A stretch of DNA of 64,000 bases from Nitrincola sp. A-D6 (GTDB lineage Bacteria; Pseudomonadota; Gammaproteobacteria; Pseudomonadales; Balneatricaceae): assembly GCF_000764495.1 (NCBI RefSeq), contig NZ_JRLB01000110.1, positions 28,636-92,635 of the forward strand, read 5' to 3'. How positions within the stretch are numbered: the first letter of the stretch is position 1; each line of letters opens with the position of its first letter. The notes beneath the pieces were generated by a model. The model saw only the letters and a program-made list of their open reading frames with translations, had not been told where the DNA came from and did no database searches. Shown in pieces: positions 49,942 to 60,372 of this stretch. The position numbers and the translations under genes are program-made.

Positions 49942-50334
49942 CTACTGTATTACTAAACTGGTAAAAAACAAGTCATCCACCTGCGGGTGGTCTGTTTCAT
50001 CAACCAGCACTTGCTGTACTGCACGCAACGCTTTCTGTGCTAAAAGAGTCTGGGCTTCTACTGTAGCCAGGTCCGGCTCTTTTTGTTGCTTAAACAGAAA
50101 AATAAGATCATTACGGATGTGCGGCATGTGTTTTTCCACATCAATACGATTCCCTCCATCTGCCAGATGCAGAGTCACATCAGCCTTCATGAAGCGCAGC
50201 GGTCCGGACTGCACCTCTCCGAAATTGGTCACAAAGGACTGTAGCTCAATGTAATTGAGATACTCTTCACTTTGCACGAAGCTTGGCGGTAAAAACACCA
50301 GCACTAGCATTAACAGCACACGTTTTAACACCAC
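49942..50334 (-). CDS. FliL-like periplasmic or membrane-anchored protein
   Basis: 130 residues with an N-terminal signal or anchor (KRVLLMLVLVFLPPSFVQS), then a FliL-like domain: YIELQSFVTNFGE near 27, RFMKADVTLHLADGGNRIDV, HMPHIRNDLIFLFKQQ and the C-terminal VDDLFFTSLVIQ. FliL proper is a stator-associated membrane protein in the flagellar operon; this copy stands alone next to gshA and appears to be the family paralogue. It starts with GTG at 50334, GGAG six bases before. Convergent with gshA. Confidence 0.8.
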   Translation of the reverse strand: MVLKRVLLMLVLVFLPPSFVQSEEYLNYIELQSFVTNFGEVQSGPLRFMKADVTLHLADGGNRIDVEKHMPHIRNDLIFLFKQQKEPDLATVEAQTLLAQKALRAVQQVLVDETDHPQVDDLFFTSLVIQ

Positions 50335-50519
50335 CTTTGTCTCCCGTCAGAAAATCAGCTCATCTATTGTTTTGATTTTATCTGATAGTTTTGCAACTGT
50401 CAGGTTGCCGCCCGCCATATCTGGCATTACTATGGTGTCATAGTGCTTAACTGTCTAACACTGTTGCCCGATAACTGACAAGTTCAGTCATTTTTTGAGT
50501 CATTAGGAGAACCTTAGCC

Positions 50520-50996
50520 ATGTTGGAAAAATGTCGCAACGCCAGGGAACGCTGGGGCGGTGTCAGCCAAATCATCGACCACTGGCTGGAACAACGTCAG
50601 AGAGTCATTAGTGGCTTTATCAATCTACCCGATGCTGAAGTAGGTGAGCCACTGAATGCCCGACTGGATGAGTTTTGCTCTAACCTGATCGACTATATTT
50701 CATCCGGACACTTCGAGGTTTACGAGCAACTACTGAATGAAGGTAAGGATTTTCAAGATGGTAGTGTTAATAAAGCCCAAAGGCTCTTGCCATTAATCCA
50801 AACCTCTACCGATTTTGCACTGGATTTCAATGATGACACCCATGGTTTCACTAGCCCGACACTGCGTGAGTTACGTGATTTTTCGACTCGTGTGTCACTG
50901 CTGGGGGAGAAGCTTGAAGAACGCTTTGAGCTTGAAGATCAGCTAATCGAGATTCTCCACAATGCCCATAGTGAACAGGTAAACACAACGGCATGA
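50520..50996 (+). CDS. rsd: Anti-sigma70 regulator Rsd/AlgQ
   Basis: Rsd (AlgQ in Pseudomonas) binds region 4 of sigma70 and favours alternative sigma factors. 158 residues, all-helical, with the family opening MLEKCRNARERWGGVSQIID, GHFEVYEQLL near 62 and DFALDFNDD near 99. The AGGAG ribosome site is 9 bp upstream. It overlaps the following WD40 lipoprotein gene by four bases. The name algQ would suit the same protein. Confidence 0.9.
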   Translation: MLEKCRNARERWGGVSQIIDHWLEQRQRVISGFINLPDAEVGEPLNARLDEFCSNLIDYISSGHFEVYEQLLNEGKDFQDGSVNKAQRLLPLIQTSTDFALDFNDDTHGFTSPTLRELRDFSTRVSLLGEKLEERFELEDQLIEILHNAHSEQVNTTA

Positions 50997-51967
50997 AAGC
51001 CCCACTGGTTGTGCTGACGCTGTGCCTGCTGTTGAGTGGTTGCGATACAGCTCAACAGCCGGATAACAATTTCGCATTAACCGCTGGCGGAGCTTACAGC
51101 GCTTCGGTATCAGAAGATGGGCGCTATGCCATGATTGGCTCTTTTGAACTCGGCGGTCACCTATGGGATCTTGTTAACCGTGAGCGCCTGTACGATTGGA
51201 ACCATGTTGAAGACGGCTTTTCGGACCTGGTCGCCAGCGCCTTCTCTCCAGACGGTAGCTACGCCGCTACAGCAACCACTACAGATTTAGTGTTATGGCA
51301 ACTCAGTGACGGGCAACCCGTGTGGTTCTGGAGCAGTCCGGGTGAAATTCTAGACATGGCATTATCAGTCAATGGTGATTTCGCCCTGCTGGGGTTAGCT
51401 AATCATACCGCCGTCTATTTTGATATTAAAAATGGTGGTGTTCGTCGTACGCTTCGACACCCTGCCAGAGTCCGCAGTGTTGCTTTAAGTCAAGATGGAC
51501 GTTACGCCTTAACTGGTGCAGACGACTATATCGCCCGCTTCTGGGATCTGGAAAACGAAACACTACTGACGCAACATGAATTCGACAATGTTGTTAACCG
51601 GGTTGCTCTGAGCCCAGACTCTCAGCTTGCCTTTAGCGCAGCCACTCTAAATAGTGCACGGCTCTGGCGTACAGATAGCGGGGAACAAGTACACTCACTC
51701 AGTGGTGATGAGTCCTTCTTTACTCGCCGGCTAAGCCATCTTTCAGCACGCTTTTCTACTGATGGCAGTCAACTGGTAACTGGTACGGCATCAGGGCGCG
51801 TCATGCTGTGGGATGTCGGCAATGGCAAGCATCTTCGCAGTTGGCGTGTTGCACAACGCGGGCATATGGGACCGGTACAAACGGGCGTCTACGCAGTTGG
51901 CTTTTCAAGCCATAGTGAAGGGCTGGTTGCGGTTGGCTCTAATGGCCTGTTGAATGAACTAAGATAA
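50993..51967 (+). CDS. WD40-repeat lipoprotein
   Basis: 324 residues: lipoprotein signal (LVVLTLCLLLSGC, lipobox LSGC, Cys18), then WD40-like blades, each with the pattern S-x-DG-RYA-x-x-G followed by WDL. Examples are VSEDGRYAMIGSFELGGHLW, ALSQDGRYALTGADDYIARF and RFSTDGSQLVTGTASGRVML. About five to six blades can be seen, enough for a propeller exposed to the periplasm. Residue after Cys is Asp, an inner-membrane retention signal in enterobacteria. It overlaps rsd by 4 bp, so the two are co-translated. Function unknown. Confidence 0.88.
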   Translation: MKAPLVVLTLCLLLSGCDTAQQPDNNFALTAGGAYSASVSEDGRYAMIGSFELGGHLWDLVNRERLYDWNHVEDGFSDLVASAFSPDGSYAATATTTDLVLWQLSDGQPVWFWSSPGEILDMALSVNGDFALLGLANHTAVYFDIKNGGVRRTLRHPARVRSVALSQDGRYALTGADDYIARFWDLENETLLTQHEFDNVVNRVALSPDSQLAFSAATLNSARLWRTDSGEQVHSLSGDESFFTRRLSHLSARFSTDGSQLVTGTASGRVMLWDVGNGKHLRSWRVAQRGHMGPVQTGVYAVGFSSHSEGLVAVGSNGLLNELR

Positions 51968-51975
51968 AATACAAA

Positions 51976-52013
51976 ATAGCCCGGCAGACAAGCTGACCAG
52001 GCTATATTATTTT
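51976..52013. terminator. Probable terminator between the WD40 lipoprotein and FKBP genes
   Basis: ATAGCC (51976-51981) and GGCTAT (52000-52005) enclose a mismatch and further GG/CC pairing; the tail is ATTATTTT. Likely ends the plus-strand transcript. Confidence 0.5.
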
Positions 52014-52023
52014 AAATGCTGTA

Positions 52024-52728
52024 TTAGTTATCCATTTCCGGGTTAACTTCAATTAACTCAACTTCAAACACTAACGTCTCATTTGGGCCTATAGCATTAC
52101 CCATACCATTGGCACCGTAAGCGAGATCGGCAGGTATAACCAGACGCGCTTTCTCTCCAGTTTTCATCAACTGCAAGCCTTCGGTCCAACCACCAATCAC
52201 GCCGTTCAGCGGGAAAGACACTGGCTCACCACGTGCATAGGAGCTGTCAAATTCAGTGCCATCAACCAGGTTGCCGCGATAATGCACTTTAACCACATCA
52301 CTGGCAGTCGGCGATGCACCATTACCGGCTTCTAGCTGCTCATACTGTAGCCCGGAGTCCGTTGTGGTAACACCGGACTTCTTAGCATTCTCCTCCAGAA
52401 AAGCCTGACCTTTTTTTAGGTTTTCTTCAGAAATTTCGGCGAGAGCAGCCTGCTGCGCTTGCATTTGCTGCTGCTGAAACTCCTGCATGGTCGCCATGAT
52501 TTCTTCCGGCGTCATCAGGGCCTCTTGGTTACCATAAACTGTATCAATACCCTGGCGAAACGCTTCGGTATCCAGTGTCTGGAAGTCCTGAATCAGAATA
52601 TTCTCACCGATCATGACACCCAAACTGTAACTTAACTTCTGCTCATCTGTTTCCAATGCCTGCGCATGCAGCCCCTGCGCCAGACTAACACTACCGGCCA
52701 TCATCACTGCCAGTGCAATTTTTTTCAT
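52024..52728 (-). CDS. FKBP-type peptidyl-prolyl isomerase, periplasmic (FkpA/Mip type)
   Basis: 234 residues with a signal peptide (MKKIALAVMMAGSVSLAQG, likely cut after HAQA). An N-terminal helical dimerisation domain follows (KLSYSLGVMIGENI, EFQQQQMQAQQAALAE), with a long helix linking to the C-terminal FKBP domain (VKVHYRGNLVDGTEFDSSYA, VIGGWTEGLQLMKTGEKARL, PADLAYGANG). The active-site residues Tyr, Asp, Trp and Tyr are present. It is a periplasmic chaperone-isomerase; FkpA, FklB and Mip share this layout, so I give no symbol. Confidence 0.92.
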   Translation of the reverse strand: MKKIALAVMMAGSVSLAQGLHAQALETDEQKLSYSLGVMIGENILIQDFQTLDTEAFRQGIDTVYGNQEALMTPEEIMATMQEFQQQQMQAQQAALAEISEENLKKGQAFLEENAKKSGVTTTDSGLQYEQLEAGNGASPTASDVVKVHYRGNLVDGTEFDSSYARGEPVSFPLNGVIGGWTEGLQLMKTGEKARLVIPADLAYGANGMGNAIGPNETLVFEVELIEVNPEMDN

Positions 52729-52812
52729 AATCCCATCCTATCGATTTGTATAAGCTGTTAGACATTAACAGTGTAACTGTTAGTCGAACATTTAACGTCA
52801 AAGTTCAGTAAT

Positions 52813-53319
52813 TTACCAGTGGCAAGCCAAAACCACATCGACCAACTGATTACAGCAGTCGATCTGAGTCGTTGCGTTCAGATCAACGGCATTCAGGTAA
52901 CGGGCTATATTCTGCCGCGCCAACATCTCGGGTGATCTATCTGCTGCACAGCGAGCTGCAGCTGGCAACGCCCGCTCCTGATGCACTTGCCACAACCAGG
53001 CAAGCTCGACCTGCTCAGCGGCAAGTTCGGCCTGCTTCAATTGCTCGTAACACACCTGCATCCCTGCGCATTGCTCATGCAGTTCTCTTACCTGATAGCG
53101 TATTCGCCGCAATGGCAGCAACACTGGATCGCGCCATAAGCTACAAACACGGGCATAATCTTCAGTCTGATAAACTTCGCCTTGGGTAGCCAGCCAGCAG
53201 CACAACATCAGTGTATTGACATGCAAACCAGCGGCCTGAGCAGCCAGACAAGCCGGCTCAACGGAAGGTTGCGAATAAACCCTAAGCGCATAACGCCAGA
53301 GTGGATTGTCCAGCTGCAT
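52813..53319 (-). CDS. TIGR02444 family protein
   Basis: 168-residue cytoplasmic protein of the TIGR02444 (DUF2390) family, with the diagnostic start LDNPLWRYALRVYSQPSVEP and AAGLHVNTLMLCCWLA near 32. Helical and rich in Cys (eight). Function unknown. In pseudomonads and relatives it is divergent from the ABC-F gene, as here, with only 19 bp between start codons. Confidence 0.85.
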   Translation of the reverse strand: MQLDNPLWRYALRVYSQPSVEPACLAAQAAGLHVNTLMLCCWLATQGEVYQTEDYARVCSLWRDPVLLPLRRIRYQVRELHEQCAGMQVCYEQLKQAELAAEQVELAWLWQVHQERALPAAARCAADRSPEMLARQNIARYLNAVDLNATTQIDCCNQLVDVVLACHW

Positions 53320-53338
53320 TCTATGCTAAAATCCCGTC

Positions 53339-55259
53339 ATGATTCAGATGACTAACCTTAGCATACAACGCGGCACAACGCGGCTCCTCGATCACACCAA
53401 CCTGACCCTGCATCATGGTTGGAAGGTCGGTATTATTGGCAGTAACGGTGTGGGCAAATCCAGCCTGTTCCAGCTACTGCTTGGCCAGTTGCAAGCCGAT
53501 ACCGGCGACCTGAAAATCCCAGCGTCAGCCACTCTGTCACATATGGCCCAGGAGGTTGCTGCGAGTGAGCGTCGTGCACTGGATTTTCTGTTAGATGGCG
53601 ACCAGGAACTGCGCCGTATTCAGCAGCAATTACAGCAAGCCGAAGCGGGTCATAATCCGAGCCGTGCCGGCGAGCTTCATGCCGAACTTGAGAGTATTGA
53701 CGGCTACCGTGCCGAAGCACGTGCTCACCAACTGCTTAACGGTCTGGGATTCAAACCCGAAGACTCTGACAAATCAGTCTCGTCCTTTTCTGGAGGCTGG
53801 CGGATCCGCCTGAACCTGGCACGCGCACTGATGTGCCGTTCAGATATACTGCTACTGGATGAACCAACTAACCACCTGGATCTGGATGCCACACTCTGGC
53901 TGGAGCAGTGGTTAAACAGTTACCAGGGAACACTATTACTGATTTCGCATGATCGCGACTTTCTCGACAATGTCATTGGCCATATTGTGCACATGTCAGC
54001 ACAACAGCTTACCCTGTACAAAGGCAACTACACTGCGTTTGAACGTGCCAAGTCAGAACGCTTATCACAGCAGCAGGCCGCCTTCGAGAAACAACAGGAA
54101 CGCATCAGCCATATTGAAAACTTTGTGCGTCGCTTTCGCGCCAAAGCCACTAAAGCCAAACAGGCACAAAGTCGTCTGAAAGAGCTGGAACGCATGGAGC
54201 AGCTTTCACCCGCGCATATCGATAGCCCGTTCACTTTTGAGTTCAAAAGCAGTGATAAAACGTCAACACCGCTCTTGTCACTTCAAGATGTAGTCATGGG
54301 ATATGCTGGTACACCTGTGCTGCAAAAACTGTCTCTCTCGCTGGCACCCGGGGAGCGCATCGGTTTGCTAGGCCCCAACGGCGCAGGGAAGTCCACCTTG
54401 ATCAAAACCTAACGGGGAACTTGCAACCACTTTCCGGGCAACTGGTTGCTGGAGAACACCTCAAAATCGGCTATTTTGCCCAGCATCAACTTGAAGCCCT
54501 GGACCCCGGCGCTTCACCTTTTTTACATATTCAACGTTTGTCACCCAAGGCGACAGATCAGTCAATACGGGATTTTTTAGGCAGCTTTGATTTTGTCGGA
54601 GACAAGGCTCTGGAACCCGTCGCACGCTTCTCCGGTGGTGAAAAAGCCCGCGTAGCCTTGGCATTGATCGGCTGGCAACGTCCAAACCTGCTGTTACTTG
54701 ATGAACCTACCAATCACCTTGACCTTGAAGTCTGTCATGCGCTGACACTGGCTTTGCAAACCTTTGAAGGCAGCCTGATTCTCGTATCACATGACCGCCA
54801 CCTGTTGCGTAATACCGTGGATTCCTTTCTGCTGGTTGCCGATGGCAGGTTCAAATATTTGACGGTGATCTGGATGACTATCAGAACTGGCTGGGGCAAT
54901 ACCGACGCCAGCAAAATACAGATAACGGCCCAGCTCGCTCAACCGAATCCCGCTCACTCAGCGCGACTGAACGTAAAGAGCTCAAGCGTCTGCAGGCAGA
55001 GCAGCGTGCCGCTCTTCGCCCCCTGCGAAAACAGGCAGAAAGACTGGAGCAGGAAGTGGCACGCATTAGTAGCGAGCTAAGCGACATTGAGTCACGGCTA
55101 GCGGATGCGGATATCTATACAGCCGAACGCAAAGATGAATTGAAAAGCCTGTTGCAGCGTCAGACTGATTTCAAACAAGCACTGGAAAGCAGTGAACTTC
55201 AATGGATGGAGTTATTGGAGAAGCTGGAAGAGCATGAAGCACAACTGGAGGCTGAGTAA
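53339..55259 (+). CDS. yheS: ABC-F ATPase YheS (frame broken near 54411 and 54861)
   Basis: ABC-F protein with two ATPase domains and no membrane part; the family works on ribosomes. The first domain has GSNGVGKSSLF and FSGGWRIRLNLARAL, the linker helix ENFVRRFRAKATKAKQAQSR follows, and the second domain has GPNGAGKSTLIKT and FSGGEKARVALAL. The frame breaks at about 54411 (ACCTAACG to ACCCTAACG) and at about 54861 (TATTTGAC to TATTTTGAC). With both bases restored the protein is 640 residues, as in E. coli, ending in the charged C-terminal coiled coil. Both breaks fit sequence error. Confidence 0.9.
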
Positions 55260-55263
55260 AAAC

Positions 55264-56579
55264 TCACTCAGCCTCTGAATGTGCAAATAGTCGGGTCAGC
55301 TCTTGTAACTGTTCCTGGCTATTTAAAAAGGCTTCAACAGCCATCTCTTTCAACTCAGGGGTTAAGCCTACACGCACTAAATCACTTGCAGAAACAGGCT
55401 CAACCGGACCATCACAGTAGCCAAGCTCTCGCAGAATCCGACTGGCAACACTGATGAGTTGCGGGTACTCCGCAAACTTACCGGTGTAGCCCGGTTCATT
55501 CTGACGCCTGACAGCTACACATACAGGCTCAGGCAAAGACCAGTTTTCCAGCAACCAAGCCCCAACCTGCTCCCGCGTCAGGCGTAATACCTGTTGCTCT
55601 ACCAACGTATAGGACAGATGCGGATTGGCTTCGATATAGCGTGATAGCGTGGAAAACTGAGCTGGAAAAAGATGGGATAGCAGCAAATAACCAAAGTTAT
55701 GCAGCAAACCGGAAAGGTATATCAGACCGGGTTTAGGCTGCACATCACTCTGCACCAAGCGGGCCAGGTGATCCGCAAAAACAGCCAGTGAAACTGACTG
55801 AAACCAGAAAGGAGTTCCACCTCTGAGCATATTATCCGGGAGCTCATGATCCGTCCCATCGCCACACCCAGCGCCAGATTGATCACCAGATCAAAACCCA
55901 ATACACGAATAACCGCATCTTCGACTGACTCAACCTTGCCGGGTGCCGCATAATAAGGTGATGCAGCCCAGCTCATGACCTGAGCACAAACAGGCGCATC
56001 CAACTTGATTACCTTGAGCAGGTCATCAATATTTGCGTTGGGATCACTGCGCAGCATAATCAGCTTTCGCGTGGTTTGACTGAAACCTGGCAGACTGAGG
56101 GTGTCTTCCAAACGCTGGCGCACACGCAGCGCCGAAAAATGCTCCAGTGCCCGGGTGATTGCTTCAGCATCACTTTGCTGAGGTGTATGTTCACGGATAA
56201 GTTCAGAGGTCAGGCCCAAAGGGCCTGTATGTTCAGATTTTTGCAGCCACTCTTCACGTGCTTTGAACCTGAGCCCGGTATAAGGCTCCCAAAGCTCGGC
56301 TTTTTGCTTCTGATCAACAGCACTATCAACAATCAACGGCAACTCCATTAACTGCTGTTGCCCCCAAGGTGTTTTGAGTCCATCCTGGGTAAAAAAGCGC
56401 TGGGCATCACCACAGCTGACCGGTTGTAATTGACGTCCAGTCAAACGCCAGAGGGATGCCAGATTCAACAATGCATGGGCGGGAACCAATACCAAGGCTT
56501 TTCCCTGCTTATCATGCACCAGGGCAATTCTGACCACATTTTGCTCAACATGACCTAACGGTCTCGCACCGACAGACAA
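55264..56579 (-). CDS. YbaK-like/HDOD fusion protein (frame broken near 55845)
   Basis: Two-part regulator-like protein. The N-terminus resembles the YbaK/ProX aminoacyl-tRNA deacylase fold (ALVLVPAHALLNLASLWRLT, PWGQQQLMELPLIVDSAVDQ). The C-terminal half is an HDOD domain (LSLPGFSQTTRKLIMLRSDP, VCAQVMSWAASPYYAAP, GLIYLSGLLHNFGYLLLSHL). After GVAMGRIM the frame slips; one base at about 55845 restores ELPDNMLRGGTPFWFQS and a total of 438 residues. The start is TTG with AAGGGG upstream. HDOD proteins usually act in signalling; the target is unknown. Confidence 0.85.
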
Positions 56580-56683
56580 TTTACTACCCCTTCATGATTG
56601 TAATAATCTGTTTATTATTTAAGCTAGTGTAACAGAAGCTGAAAAAAACCAAACCAATTCACTACAAGTTATACGGAATCAAC

Positions 56684-57166
56684 ATGCATCTTCAGATCAT
56701 CACCACCGGTGGCACCTTCGATAAAATTTATTTTGATGCACTGAGTGAATTCAGCATCGGTGATCCAGCAGCTGAAACAATCCTTCACAGCATCAACCCA
56801 AACCTGAGCTGGGAAGTAACCAGCTTGCTGCGCAAAGACAGCCTGGAGCTAACCGATGCGGATCGTGAACTCATCTATCAGACAGTAGCCGATTCATCCG
56901 CTGAGCATCTGGTGATTACACACGGCACGGATACCATGATACTAACGGCACAACAGCTGAAAGGCATCCCGGGAAAAACCGTTATTCTAACCGGTGCGAT
57001 GCTGCCCGCTTTGTGCAAACAAACCGATGCAGAGTTTAATTTAGGGGGTGCCGTTGCCTTGGCTCAGACTTTGCCACACGGTGTCTACCTGTTTATGAAT
57101 GGCCGTGTGTATGACCCGGACAAGGTTGCCAAAAACCGTGCAGAAAAACAGTTTCAAGATGCCTGA
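56684..57166 (+). CDS. Short single-domain asparaginase-like protein
   Basis: 160 residues, matching only the N-terminal domain of L-asparaginases, with both catalytic threonine motifs: TTGGTFDKIYFD at 7-18 and VITHGTDTMILTA near 76. The conserved catalytic Lys region (ILTGAMLPA) is also present. Full asparaginases have about 330 residues and a C-terminal domain that completes the active site. No frameshift is evident here, and the gene ends naturally just before the convergent spoT stop. It belongs to a known set of short asparaginase-domain proteins; activity is uncertain. Confidence 0.82.
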   Translation: MHLQIITTGGTFDKIYFDALSEFSIGDPAAETILHSINPNLSWEVTSLLRKDSLELTDADRELIYQTVADSSAEHLVITHGTDTMILTAQQLKGIPGKTVILTGAMLPALCKQTDAEFNLGGAVALAQTLPHGVYLFMNGRVYDPDKVAKNRAEKQFQDA

Positions 57167-57172
57167 GACAGA

Positions 57173-59287
57173 TCAAGGGCGGGTTATTTTTAACACGGCC
57201 CTTAGACGACGCAGTTTCCTGATGACCCCAGCCAGATGCACTCGGTTACTCACCGCCAAGTCCATTTGAACCTTATAAATCTCGCCTTCATGTTCACCGC
57301 TATCGATTTTCAGCAAATTAGCACCCGCCTGACTAACGGCTGAGGCCAGGTTGGCAATAATACCGCGCTGCGACTCCACCTCCAACAGCAATACCACCGG
57401 GTATTCATCTGCATCACTACCCGACCACTCAAGATAGATGCAGCGCTCTGGATCATCACGTAAAGCTCCCAGATTACTGCAATCTGTCCGATGTACCACC
57501 ATCCCCTTTCCGGCACTTAAATAGCCAACAATCGTATCGCCCGGAAGCGGATGGCAGCAGCGTGCATATTGTAACACGACCCCTTCAACACCCTTGATGG
57601 CTATGGGTTTGCCGTTAGCCGCCTGTACTGGCTCTTCGTCACCACCCTCTGGCCTGAGGCGGCGTGCGACCACGTAAGCCATGCGATTACCCATACCTAT
57701 ATCTTCCAGCAAGTCCTGCAGCGACACCAACTCCGCTTCCTGCAGCAGCGCTGTCAGCTTTTCTGAATCGACATATTCCAAACTGGTGCCATAATTACTC
57801 AGGAATTGATTCAACAGGCGACGCCCCAGCTCAACAGATTCATGACGTTGCTGGTTTTTAAGAAAATGCCGAATGCTGGATCGGGCTTTACCGGTTACCA
57901 CAAAATTCAACCAGGCCATATTCGGCTGCGCACGAGGTGTCGTAACCACTTCAACCGTCTGGCCGCTTTCAAGTGGTTGCGATAACGGCGCCAAACGCCG
58001 ATCTATCCGACAAGACACGCAGGAGTTGCCTACATCTGTGTGTACAGCATAAGCAAAATCTACTGGCGTCGCGCCCTTCGGCAGCTCAAGAATGCGTCCT
58101 TTCGGCGTAAATACATACACCTCATCCGGGAACAGGTCTTTTTTCACGTGCTCAATGAATTCCATCGAATCACCAGCCCGCTCCTGCATTTCAAGCAGAC
58201 CCTTTACCCACTTACGTGCACGGTTATAAGAACCTACCGCACTGTCTGAATCACCGTATACTTTATAGTGGCTGTGCTCGGCGATACCCTGGCTGGCAAC
58301 CGCATCCATTTCGCGGGTGCGTATCTGCACTTCGATGGTGATATCCTTGGCACCAAACAGATCAGTATGTAATGACTGATAGCCGTTTGCCTTAGGGATT
58401 GCAATATAGTCTTTGAAGCGGCCAGGAACCGGCTTATACAGGTTGTGTACCGCTCCAAGTATGCGGTAACAGTCATCCACAGTTTCGGTAACGATACGAA
58501 ACGCAAACACATCCATAATATCAACGAAGGCTTTGCGCTGAGTTTTCATTTTTTTATAGATGCTGTAGAGGTGTTTTTCACGCCCAACAACCGAACCGAC
58601 CAGTCCTTCCATTTTTAAGCGATTATCAATGGATTTCTCAATACTTGAAATAACATCCTTGCGCTGACCTCGCGCCTTCACTACGGCACGGCGAATATAC
58701 TTGGCCCGCATCGGGTAATACGCCTGGAAGGCCAGATCTTCCAGCTCCACCTGCAGATCACGCATACCTAAACGCGCGGCAACCGGAGAATAAATATCGA
58801 GGGTTTCACGCGCTATACGGCGTTGTTTTTCCGCTGGCATAGCGCCCAGGGTGCGCATGTTATGCAGCCGGTCAGATAGTTTGACGATGATCACACGGAT
58901 ATCTTCCGCCATCGCCAACACCATTTTCTGGAAATTTTCCGCCTGGGCTTCGGCTCGGGTCTCAAACTCGAGGTGGGTCAGTTTAGATACGCCGTCGACA
59001 ATATCAGCGACGGACTGTCCAAACTGCTCGGAAATACCCTGATAGCTAATATCGGTATCTTCAATCACATCGTGCAGCATGGCCGACATCAAGCTCGGAT
59101 GATCCATGTGCATGCTGGCAAGAATGGAGGCTACAGCCAGTGGATGGGTGACATAGGGTTCGCCGCTTTTACGACGTTGTCCATCATGGGCTTGCTCAGC
59201 GTAATAATAGGCACGCCGCACCAAATTAATCTGGTTCGGATCAAGATATTCAGTCAGACGCTGAGAAAGATCGTCAATTGTCGGCAT
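57173..59287 (-). CDS. spoT: Bifunctional (p)ppGpp synthetase/hydrolase SpoT
   Basis: Makes and degrades the stringent-response alarmone. 704 residues. The N-terminal HD hydrolase has YVTHPLAVASILA and AMLHDVIEDTDIS with the metal-binding His and Asp intact, so hydrolysis is likely active. The synthetase follows (REKHLYSIYKKMKTQ, FAFRIVTETVDDCYRILG, GYQSLHTDLFG), then TGS (VYVFTPKGRILELPKGATPV), a zinc-finger region (QYARCCHPLPGD) and a C-terminal ACT domain. ATG at 59287, with GGAG six bases upstream, fits better than the GTG before it. Follows gmk and rpoZ as in E. coli. Confidence 0.96.
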   Translation of the reverse strand: MPTIDDLSQRLTEYLDPNQINLVRRAYYYAEQAHDGQRRKSGEPYVTHPLAVASILASMHMDHPSLMSAMLHDVIEDTDISYQGISEQFGQSVADIVDGVSKLTHLEFETRAEAQAENFQKMVLAMAEDIRVIIVKLSDRLHNMRTLGAMPAEKQRRIARETLDIYSPVAARLGMRDLQVELEDLAFQAYYPMRAKYIRRAVVKARGQRKDVISSIEKSIDNRLKMEGLVGSVVGREKHLYSIYKKMKTQRKAFVDIMDVFAFRIVTETVDDCYRILGAVHNLYKPVPGRFKDYIAIPKANGYQSLHTDLFGAKDITIEVQIRTREMDAVASQGIAEHSHYKVYGDSDSAVGSYNRARKWVKGLLEMQERAGDSMEFIEHVKKDLFPDEVYVFTPKGRILELPKGATPVDFAYAVHTDVGNSCVSCRIDRRLAPLSQPLESGQTVEVVTTPRAQPNMAWLNFVVTGKARSSIRHFLKNQQRHESVELGRRLLNQFLSNYGTSLEYVDSEKLTALLQEAELVSLQDLLEDIGMGNRMAYVVARRLRPEGGDEEPVQAANGKPIAIKGVEGVVLQYARCCHPLPGDTIVGYLSAGKGMVVHRTDCSNLGALRDDPERCIYLEWSGSDADEYPVVLLLEVESQRGIIANLASAVSQAGANLLKIDSGEHEGEIYKVQMDLAVSNRVHLAGVIRKLRRLRAVLKITRP

Positions 59288-59372
59288 CACCCCTCCCGTA
59301 TTCAGACCAGCTATTCAGAAAAAATAACTGCCCTGCCAAGATGATGCCGCATAAGTGAAGTAATTGGAAGAA

Positions 59373-59584
59373 TCAGAACTCGTCGGCATCTTCAAGCACT
59401 GAACGATCAATCAATCCTGCACTGATTTCCCGTAGCGCCACAACGGTGGCTTATCATTTTCCCATTCAACCTTGGGATCTTTACCGCCTATAGCCAACTG
59501 ACGCGCACGTTTTGACGCTACCATTACCAGCTCAAAACGGTTTTCTAAATTATCAAGACAATCTTCAACAGTTACTCGGGCCAT
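59373..59584 (-). CDS. rpoZ: RNA polymerase omega subunit (frame broken near 59450)
   Basis: Omega assists RNA polymerase assembly and binds (p)ppGpp with beta-prime. The start [20 protein letters not shown] is typical, and [13 protein letters not shown] follows. After ENDKP the frame slips; adding one base at about 59450 restores [20 protein letters not shown] and a stop at 59373, giving 70 residues. This is about 20 shorter than E. coli omega at the C-terminus, a region that varies between species. Lies between gmk and spoT, the standard order. Confidence 0.9.
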
Positions 59585-59639
59585 ACCAACCTCAGGATTC
59601 GGGGCAAAAAAGATGCGATAGTTTACGAAATGACCAGTA

Positions 59640-60326
<687 letters not shown>

Positions 60327-60372
60327 TTAGATACATGATGCGCCTAAATCCACAGCCTGCAAGCATATAGAC

